Below are positions 1 through 5,296 of a DNA stretch of 5,296 nucleotides, piece by piece. The stretch spans positions 1-5,296 of the forward strand of contig DLGS01000275.1 of NCBI GenBank assembly GCA_002482815.1, in the 5' to 3' direction. The stretch's first letter is position 1, and each line of letters opens with the position of its first letter. Under the pieces are notes generated by a model. It had not been told where the DNA came from, searched no databases, and worked only from the letters and a program-made list of their open reading frames with translations. The position numbers and the translations under genes are program-made. The DNA is from Bacteroidetes bacterium UBA7688 (GTDB lineage Bacteria > Bacteroidota > Bacteroidia > Chitinophagales > Chitinophagaceae).

Positions 1-626
1 AGTATAAAAACTTTGGGACTCACACTGTAATTGATGAGTGTATCCGCCAAACCATTAATTTCCTGACCGCCAATAATTACAGCAAACCATTCAGGACTGA
101 GTTGCCAAAATATGTCTGGAATAACCCGGAGCATATTTCAATCAGTGCATTTTTGTACAATGCAAATAATGAAACCGTAAACCAACCTGAAGCCAAAATC
201 AGTGTAAAGGACAGTTCAGGAAATGTGCGAAATTTTTCTTTTGAAAGAAACGGAACAAACTACAGGCTGGACCTGGGAGCCTTACCGGCGGGCAACTACA
301 GTTACATCGCACAGACTAATTTTAATGGAAAACTGTTAAGCGATGCCGGACGTTTTGTCGTAGAAAAAATCGGATTGGAAGCACAGGAAAGCGGCTGCAA
401 TTATGAATTAATGTATTCTCTCGCAGAAAAAAATAACGGGCACACTTTTACAACCAAAACGATGAATGCTGTTGTTGATTCCATCAATAATAATAATTCC
501 ATCAAACCAATACTCAACGAGCGTAACGAATCCGCAGACATTATCGATTGGAAATGGATCTTTTTCCTGATTTTAATTGTGGCAACAACTGAGTGGTTAT
601 TAAGAAAATACTGGATGGCAATGTAG
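1..626 (+). CDS. C-terminal part of a membrane-anchored vWA/BatA-like protein (5' end outside window)
   Basis: The reading frame is open from the left edge (first whole codon at base 3) to a TAG at 624-626, giving 207 visible residues. The TTG at 102 is simply an internal Leu codon, since coding continues upstream of it. The visible part has three zones. Residues 1-35 (FGTHTVIDECIRQTINFL) resemble the end of a von Willebrand/amidotransferase-like domain. Residues about 42-125 look like a beta-sandwich (alternating hydrophobic strands, LPAGNYSY turn). Next comes a segment with YELMYSLAEKNNG and SIKPIL, then one membrane helix at about 183-203 (DWKWIFFLILIV) and a short basic tail, EWLLRKYW. 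From memory, this order and tail are typical of large Bacteroidota vWA/BatA-like membrane proteins of about 700 residues. The bulk would face the periplasm with the C terminus cytoplasmic. Exact function is unknown; the family assignment is recall-based, while the single C-terminal anchor is directly visible. Confidence 0.75.
   Translation, partial: YKNFGTHTVIDECIRQTINFLTANNYSKPFRTELPKYVWNNPEHISISAFLYNANNETVNQPEAKISVKDSSGNVRNFSFERNGTNYRLDLGALPAGNYSYIAQTNFNGKLLSDAGRFVVEKIGLEAQESGCNYELMYSLAEKNNGHTFTTKTMNAVVDSINNNNSIKPILNERNESADIIDWKWIFFLILIVATTEWLLRKYWMAM
478..505 (+). repeat. Short in-frame direct repeat flanking an AAT run
   Basis: ATTCCATCAA occurs at 478-487 and again at 496-505, an 18-base (six-codon) period. 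Four AAT units lie at 486-497, overlapping both copies. It encodes the SINNNNSIK stretch of the left-edge membrane protein. This looks like a small slippage-prone tract within coding sequence, in the segment between the beta-sandwich and the membrane helix. Confidence 0.6.
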
Positions 627-640
627 ATTAAAAGCATCAA

Positions 641-1318
641 ATGAAAACTCCCAAACAAAATCTTATTGAAGCCGAAACCAAAGCGGAGCAACTGTTTGAA
701 GCAATTCAGCAAAGGCAGTTAATACTAGCCGGCAAAACTGAAAAAGAACTCAACAAACAGATTTTCGATCTTGCCTTTGAGATTTTTGGCATCAAACAAT
801 ATTGGCATAAACGCATTGTTCGTTCAGGCAAAAACACCTTACTCCCCTACGCAGAAAACCCGGCGGATTTAACCCTGCAGGAAGACGATATTTTGTTCTT
901 CGATTTTGGGCCGGTATTTGAACAATGGGAAGCCGATTTTGGTCGTACTTATGTGATTGGTAATAATGCTCAGAAAATAAAACTGGCCAATGATGTAGCA
1001 CTTGCCTGGGCTGAAGGAAAGCGATACTATGATTCTAATAAAGCAACACTTACCGGTGCAGATTTCTATCAATATACAAAAGAACTAGCTGTGAAATATG
1101 GCTGGCATTATGGAAATGAACATTGCGGACATCTCATAGGCAACTTCCCGCATGAAACAATTATTGGAGAGGAGACCATCAACTATATTCATCCGGATAA
1201 CAATGTTCTGATGAGTGAAAAAGATAAAAATGGCAATGAACGTTTTTGGATTTATGAAATTCATTTCATCGATGAAAAACTAGGAATAGGTGGTTTTTTT
1301 GAACAATTGCTGCGTTAA
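641..1318 (+). CDS. M24 family metallopeptidase (aminopeptidase P / methionine aminopeptidase fold)
   Basis: This is a complete 225-residue single-domain protein with the M24 'pita-bread' metal site. The five expected ligands are visible: Asp88 (FFDFGP), Asp99 (EADFGRTY), His164 (HCGHLIG), Glu206 (IYEIHF) and Glu221 (GGFFEQ). The Asp88-Asp99 spacing of 11 equals that of E. coli MetAP (Asp97/Asp108). His171 (FPHE) falls seven residues after His164, as His178 follows His171 there. It is thus predicted to be a cytoplasmic dinuclear-metal hydrolase that removes or cleaves N-terminal residues of peptides; substrate preference (Xaa-Pro, Met or other) is not decidable. There is no N-terminal creatinase-like domain, signal peptide or membrane segment. 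The ATG at 641 is the first possible ATG because an in-frame TAA lies at 629-631. The gene starts 14 bases after the upstream stop, with A-rich sequence and no clear Shine-Dalgarno, and is probably cotranscribed with the upstream gene. Confidence 0.9.
   Translation: MKTPKQNLIEAETKAEQLFEAIQQRQLILAGKTEKELNKQIFDLAFEIFGIKQYWHKRIVRSGKNTLLPYAENPADLTLQEDDILFFDFGPVFEQWEADFGRTYVIGNNAQKIKLANDVALAWAEGKRYYDSNKATLTGADFYQYTKELAVKYGWHYGNEHCGHLIGNFPHETIIGEETINYIHPDNNVLMSEKDKNGNERFWIYEIHFIDEKLGIGGFFEQLLR
1315..1318. other. Shared TTAA palindrome with overlapping convergent stop codons
   Basis: The peptidase gene ends with TAA at 1316-1318 on the plus strand. The TolC-type gene ends with TAA at 1317-1315 on the minus strand. 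The two convergent genes therefore overlap by four bases and have no spacer in which a dedicated terminator could sit. Confidence 0.95.
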
Positions 1319-2625
1319 TTTTCCTTTAAAAATTCTCCAGTCAATTTCTTCAAGGTTGTTTCAGATTGCTTCAAATTATAGCGTGCGTTTACAAGGCGTG
1401 TTATGGCTTCTTCATAGCTGCTCTGGCTTTCTTTTGTTTCCAGGAAATTTCCCAAACCTAAGCGCAATCGCTCTGTAGTTATTTTCAGACTTTGCTCAGA
1501 TAGTTTGATATTGTCCTCTTCAATAGCGAGAATTTCTTTGTCACCCAACCAACGCGTGTAGGCACTCTGAGCTGCAGAAATAGCGGTATCTTTGGTTCTT
1601 TGCACTCTTAATTCTGCACTCAGTTGTTGGATTTTTGCCACTTGCACCTGATTATGTGTTCTCAATCCATTGAATAAATTCCAGGAGAAGGTAAAACCTG
1701 TATTGTAGCCGAGGTTTTGATTCAACAAAGCGAAACCTGCTTCATTCTTAGAACGCGCAAAAATGTAGTTGGAAGTCAATGCTAATGTGGGCAGCTTTTG
1801 AGACCGCAATTCTTTAATATTTTGACTGGCTATCGCCACATTGTTTTGTGCAAACATAATGGAACGATTCATTTTGCCAACTCTTTCCCTTATTTCATCC
1901 ATAGATTTGATGCCATCAAAACTAAAAAAGGTATCGACTGTAAAATCTGTATTAAGGTTGGTTTTGGTCAGCACCAAAAGATTATTTTTAAACTCGTTCA
2001 GCAAATATTTTTGCGTAATCCGATTCGATCTTTGTGCATTCAAATCCAGTTTTGCCTGCAATACTTCCACATTGGAGCCCGAACCAAGCGCCAGTTTTTT
2101 GTCCGCAATTTTTATCCGTTCTTCTGAGACATTCATCGCTGCTTCAATTCCTTTTATCAACTGAATTTGTCGTACAATCTGATAGTATAGTAGCGTTACA
2201 TCCTCGATTGTATTTTCCATTTGTATTTTCAGGCTCAATTCTCCCTGACGTTCCAGTTGATTCAACCTTTCCTTTGTAGCAAACATTTTCAAGCCATCAA
2301 AAATTGTCCAGGTCAGATAAGCACCGGAATTGAGTGTGCTCGATTTTACATTATCCTGGTTTACTTCCAGTCCGCTGGAGAAATTCTGCTTGGTATTGTT
2401 GGTGGCAAGGTTTCCATTGGCCAAAATGTCCAGTCTGGGAAGAAATCCCGCATTGCCAATTGTGTTTTGTGTTGCAGAAATTTTCGCATCGTTTTGTGCA
2501 ATCTGAATATCATAATTCCCTTGCAATGCCAACGCAATTACCTGCTGATAGGTAAGCAGGGACTGGTTTTGCGCCAAACATCCCAATGGCAAAAACAATA
2601 AAATATAAAAGGCTATTCTAAGCAT
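1315..2625 (-). CDS. TolC family outer membrane efflux channel protein
   Basis: This is a complete 436-residue outer-membrane factor. It would trimerise into a beta-barrel plus periplasmic alpha-helical tunnel and form the exit duct of the pump whose permease is encoded just upstream. The N terminus is an export signal (MLRIAFYILLFLPLGCLAQ), with likely signal peptidase I cleavage after Ala18. Two OEP repeats follow. Repeat 1 has LTWTIFDG at 104-111 and a long helical stretch KLALGSGSNVEVLQAKLDL at 177-195. Repeat 2 has FSWNLFNG at 313-320 and RLRLGLGNFLETKESQSSY at 386-404. The paired 'W-x-hydrophobic-Phe-Asp/Asn-Gly' and 'LG-G---E' motifs at matching places show the internal duplication typical of the family. 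Length fits Bacteroidota members (about 420-480). The ATG at 2625 is the only nearby start that gives a signal peptide, and it overlaps the permease stop by 8 bases, suggesting translational coupling. No frameshift or missing part is seen. Confidence 0.93.
   Translation of the reverse strand: MLRIAFYILLFLPLGCLAQNQSLLTYQQVIALALQGNYDIQIAQNDAKISATQNTIGNAGFLPRLDILANGNLATNNTKQNFSSGLEVNQDNVKSSTLNSGAYLTWTIFDGLKMFATKERLNQLERQGELSLKIQMENTIEDVTLLYYQIVRQIQLIKGIEAAMNVSEERIKIADKKLALGSGSNVEVLQAKLDLNAQRSNRITQKYLLNEFKNNLLVLTKTNLNTDFTVDTFFSFDGIKSMDEIRERVGKMNRSIMFAQNNVAIASQNIKELRSQKLPTLALTSNYIFARSKNEAGFALLNQNLGYNTGFTFSWNLFNGLRTHNQVQVAKIQQLSAELRVQRTKDTAISAAQSAYTRWLGDKEILAIEEDNIKLSEQSLKITTERLRLGLGNFLETKESQSSYEEAITRLVNARYNLKQSETTLKKLTGEFLKEN
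2618..2625 (-). other. 8-base stop/start overlap between permease and TolC-type gene
   Basis: On the minus strand ATGCTTAG holds the ATG of the outer-membrane gene (2625-2623) and the TAG of the permease (2620-2618) in different frames. Such an overlap makes a single transcript nearly certain and allows ribosomes finishing the permease to restart on the channel gene. Confidence 0.9.
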
Positions 2626-5296
2626 TGTGTTTTTTGTCTTTAGATAAATAACTATAAATCGCAGGGATTACAAATAAGGTCAGAACCAGAGAAAACATAA
2701 TTCCGCCCACAATTACGATACCCATTCCCATCCTGCTTTTTGCCCCTGCACCCAATGCCATTGCAATGGGTAATGCGCCTAATGCGGTAGCGATACTTGT
2801 CATTAAAATTGGTCGCAGCCTGGCAGCGGCAGCAGTTTCAATTGCATCTTTGGTAGCCATTCCCTGCTCCTTCAACTGATTGGCAAATTCAACAATCAAT
2901 ATCCCGTTTTTAGTCACCAGACCAATCAGCATAATAATCCCGATTTGACTAAATATATTCAAGGTCTGATTGAAGTACCAAAGTGAAAGAATTGCGCCGG
3001 CAAGCGCCAAAGGAACCGTCAGCATAATAATGAATGGGTCAATAAAGCTTTCGAACTGAGCTGATAAAACCAGATAAATTAACAACAAAGCCAACAGAAA
3101 GGCAAACATAATATTGGATGAACTTTCGGCAAAATCTCGCGATGCACCGGTTAATGCAGTTGTAAAACTTTTATCCAGAACTTTTGCTGATATTTTTTCC
3201 ATTTCCGCAATACCATCACCAACTGTTTTGCCAGGTGCAAGTCCTGCAGATACTGTAGCAGACTGGTACCTGTTGTAATGATACAATTGTGGCGGAGAGC
3301 TTTCCTCCTTGAACTTTACGATGTTATCCAATTGAATTAATTCACCTGCAGCATTGCGCAAATAAATCGATTTAATGTCCAAAACCTCATCCCTGTTTTC
3401 GCGGGTAAACTGGCCAATAACCTGGTATTGTTTCCCGTTCATTGTGAAGTAATTAAAACGTTGTCCGCTTAGGGCAAGTTGCAATGTCTGCGCAATATCT
3501 GCTACAGAAATACCCAGGTTCTTTGCTTTATCACGGTCAATGGTGATATTCACTTCAGGCTTATTGAATTTCAGATTACAATCCACACCCTGGAAAACCG
3601 GATTCTTATTAGCCTCTTCCAAAAACAAGGGTAGTTTTTCTTTCAGCTTCTCGAAATTAGGTGCCTGCAAAACAAACTGAATAGGTTGCCCGCCTCTGCC
3701 ACCACCCGAAGAAATTGTTTGTTCCTGTATAACGAACATTTTCCCCTGCGGGAAATTGCCCGCATTTTTTGATATATAATTGGCTATTTGCTGCTGGCTT
3801 CTTTCCCGTTTATCTGCTTCAGCCAAAGCTAAGCGCACAAAACCTGTATTGACCGCACCCGATCCTGAAAATCCAGGCGCAGTTACGGTAAGTACAATTC
3901 TTTTTTCGGGCACAGAATCCACAATAAACCGGGTAAGTGAATCAACGAAATCATCCGTATATTCATAAGAAGCCCCTTCCGGACCCGTAAGCTGAATCCT
4001 CATCCAGTTGCGATCCTCCAATGGAGACAATTCACTTTTCAGCGACCTTCCCAAGCCAAGAATTAATAAAACAGAACCACCAAGAATTACAAGAGACAAC
4101 CACCTTTTTTTCAGAAAAGCCTTTAAAGAGTCGCTGTAAGTATTTGTCAGGTTTACAAAGAATGGTTCAGTCGCTTCGTAAAATTTACTTTTCTTCGGAT
4201 TTTTCTTTACCATTCTGGCATTGAGCATTGGCGTCAATGTAAGCGAAACAAAAGCTGATATCAATACGGCTCCGGCTATAATTACACCAAACTCGCGGAA
4301 CAATCGTCCGACAAATCCTTCAAGGAAAATAACCGGCATAAATACAGCAGCCAGGGTAATAGAAGTTGAAATTACGGCGAAGTAAATTTCTTTAGAACCC
4401 TTGTGTGCAGCTTCCATCGGGCTCATGCCTTCTTCAATTTTCTTATATATATTCTCTGTGACGACAATCCCGTCATCCACCACCAATCCTGTAGCCAAAA
4501 CGATAGCCAGCAATGTCAAAACATTGACGGAATATCCCATAATGTACATGATGAAGAATGCACCAATCAATGAAACGGGGATATCGATCAAGGGTCGAAA
4601 AGCAATCAGCCAGTCGCGAAAAAATAAATAAATGATGATAATAACCAGGACGATGGCGATGGCCAGTGTTTCCATTACCTCTGTTATCGATTTTTTGATA
4701 AACAAAGTATTATCCAGCGCTATTCCGACTTTAAAATCCTTTGGTAAGTCTTTTTTGATTTGCTCCAGGCGTTTGTAAAATTCATCAGAGATATCCAGAT
4801 AATTGGCTCCGGGTTGCGGAACTAAAGCAAGACCAATCATTGGTGTGCCGGACTGTTTGAGGATGGTTTCTTCATTTTCTGCACCCAAAGTTGCGGTACC
4901 GATATCTTTAAAACGAATGACACGATCGCCTTCATTTTTCAGAATAAGGTTATTGAATTCATCCTCTGTTTTCAGGCGTCCGACTGTGTTTAAAGTAAGT
5001 TCGGTTGTATTTCCGGCAATCTTACCGGACGGCAATTCAACATTCTCTTTATCCAGAGCCATTTTCACATCCTGTGGTGTTAATCCGAACGCAGACAGTT
5101 TTACCGGATCCATCCAAATCCGCATGGCAAACTTTTTTTGTCCCCAGATTTGAACCGTACTTACCCCGGGAATTGTTTGTAAGCGTTCAGCAAGAACATT
5201 CTCTGCAAAATCACTCACTTCAAGCTGGGTGCGGGTATCAGACTCTAATGTCAAAGAAAGGATTGCATCTGAATTTGCATCGGATTTGGTAACAGC
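2618..5296 (-). CDS. RND family efflux transporter permease subunit, AcrB/HAE1-like (N terminus outside window)
   Basis: 892 codons are visible. The frame is open to the right edge, and the TTG at 5252-5254 is an internal Leu, not the start. Alignment by eye to AcrB suggests about 130 residues with TM1 are missing. Numbering from the first visible codon: periplasmic porter region to about 206 (FAMRIWMDP, AcrB-like), TM2 to TM6 at about 207-357, TM7 near 399-416, second periplasmic loop about 417-728 with a Gly-rich turn (GGGRGGQP, 531-538), and TM8 to TM12 at about 729-884. The proton relay is intact: Asp274-Asp275 in TM4 (GLVVDDGIVV; AcrB Asp407/408), Lys796 in TM10 (TKNGILIVEF; Lys940) and Arg826 (RLRPILMTS; Arg971). 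It is therefore a predicted inner-membrane proton/substrate antiporter feeding the adjacent TolC channel. The DD motif and hydrophobic-drug-pump similarity argue against a CusA-type metal exporter. The actual substrate is unknown. An adaptor gene probably lies upstream, off the right edge. Confidence 0.95.
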   Translation of the reverse strand, partial: AVTKSDANSDAILSLTLESDTRTQLEVSDFAENVLAERLQTIPGVSTVQIWGQKKFAMRIWMDPVKLSAFGLTPQDVKMALDKENVELPSGKIAGNTTELTLNTVGRLKTEDEFNNLILKNEGDRVIRFKDIGTATLGAENEETILKQSGTPMIGLALVPQPGANYLDISDEFYKRLEQIKKDLPKDFKVGIALDNTLFIKKSITEVMETLAIAIVLVIIIIYLFFRDWLIAFRPLIDIPVSLIGAFFIMYIMGYSVNVLTLLAIVLATGLVVDDGIVVTENIYKKIEEGMSPMEAAHKGSKEIYFAVISTSITLAAVFMPVIFLEGFVGRLFREFGVIIAGAVLISAFVSLTLTPMLNARMVKKNPKKSKFYEATEPFFVNLTNTYSDSLKAFLKKRWLSLVILGGSVLLILGLGRSLKSELSPLEDRNWMRIQLTGPEGASYEYTDDFVDSLTRFIVDSVPEKRIVLTVTAPGFSGSGAVNTGFVRLALAEADKRERSQQQIANYISKNAGNFPQGKMFVIQEQTISSGGGRGGQPIQFVLQAPNFEKLKEKLPLFLEEANKNPVFQGVDCNLKFNKPEVNITIDRDKAKNLGISVADIAQTLQLALSGQRFNYFTMNGKQYQVIGQFTRENRDEVLDIKSIYLRNAAGELIQLDNIVKFKEESSPPQLYHYNRYQSATVSAGLAPGKTVGDGIAEMEKISAKVLDKSFTTALTGASRDFAESSSNIMFAFLLALLLIYLVLSAQFESFIDPFIIMLTVPLALAGAILSLWYFNQTLNIFSQIGIIMLIGLVTKNGILIVEFANQLKEQGMATKDAIETAAAARLRPILMTSIATALGALPIAMALGAGAKSRMGMGIVIVGGIMFSLVLTLFVIPAIYSYLSKDKKHNA
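2626..2640 (-). promoter_or_regulatory. A-rich translation initiation region of the TolC-type gene, no Shine-Dalgarno
   Basis: Read on the minus strand, the 15 bases before the ATG are AAGACAAAAAACACA. No GGAGG-like core is present. A-rich, SD-less leaders are common in Bacteroidota, and here the leader lies inside the permease coding sequence. Start choice rests on the signal peptide that follows the ATG, not on an RBS. Confidence 0.4.

Noticed and set aside
102..104. TTG as the start of the left-edge gene
   Set aside because: The frame is open upstream to base 3 and the upstream residues fit the same protein family, so this is an internal Leu codon.
401..712. Minus-strand open frame of 103 codons across the membrane protein/peptidase junction
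   Set aside because: It lies antisense to two well-supported coding regions, has no recognisable domain, and its hydrophobic stretches are the complement of the real membrane-anchor region.
1291..1300. Run of seven T after GG, which could look like a terminator U-tract
   Set aside because: No GC-rich hairpin precedes it, and it encodes the conserved GGFFEQ segment that carries the last metal ligand of the M24 peptidase.
1317..1334. Inverted repeat AATTTT/AAAATT with a 6-base loop at the convergent junction
   Set aside because: The stem is only six A-T pairs, too weak for an intrinsic terminator, and such repeats are expected by chance in AT-rich DNA.
1798..2601. Several plus-strand open frames of 70-126 codons inside the TolC-type gene
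   Set aside because: They overlap each other, lie antisense to a clear full-length family member, and show no domain or initiation signal.
5252..5254. TTG as the permease start codon
   Set aside because: The frame stays open to the window edge and the upstream residues (VTKSDANSDA) match the family, so the true start is outside the window.
3780..5292. Plus-strand open frames of 62-116 codons opposite the permease gene
   Set aside because: They are opposite-strand shadows of a strongly conserved RND permease; their content is Ser/Pro/Phe-rich without family resemblance.

Overview
The window carries four protein genes and almost no non-coding DNA. Base use is AT-rich (roughly 40% GC by eye). 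Starts are preceded by A-rich sequence and not by a GGAGG-type Shine-Dalgarno. The protein types also fit a member of the Bacteroidota: a C-terminal membrane-anchored vWA/BatA-like protein ending in an 'EWLLRKY' tail, and an RND permease directly followed by its TolC-type gene. I cannot place it below phylum from this stretch.

Layout: two genes run rightward in the left quarter (1-1318). First is the 3' end of a membrane-anchored extracytoplasmic protein cut by the left edge. Fourteen bases after it comes a complete 225-residue M24-family metallopeptidase. Two genes run leftward in the rest (1315-5296). In transcription order these are an RND-family inner-membrane efflux permease, cut at its N terminus by the right edge, and a complete TolC-family outer-membrane channel whose start codon overlaps the permease stop by 8 bases. 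The two transcription units converge and their stop codons overlap in one TTAA palindrome, leaving no intergenic space for a terminator.

The leftward pair forms two thirds of a tripartite proton-driven efflux pump. The periplasmic adaptor (membrane fusion protein) is expected just beyond the right edge, upstream of the permease. The permease keeps the visible proton-relay residues (Asp-Asp in TM4, Lys in TM10, Arg in TM11), so it looks functional; its substrate cannot be told from sequence. The rightward pair may be one transcript, but I see no established functional link between a vWA-like membrane protein and an M24 peptidase.

I found no RNA gene, mobile element, CRISPR array, attachment site or recognisable promoter. 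I do not see an undescribed system here. It reads as ordinary, tightly packed chromosomal sequence, and the findings are modest observations on gene junctions and small sequence details.
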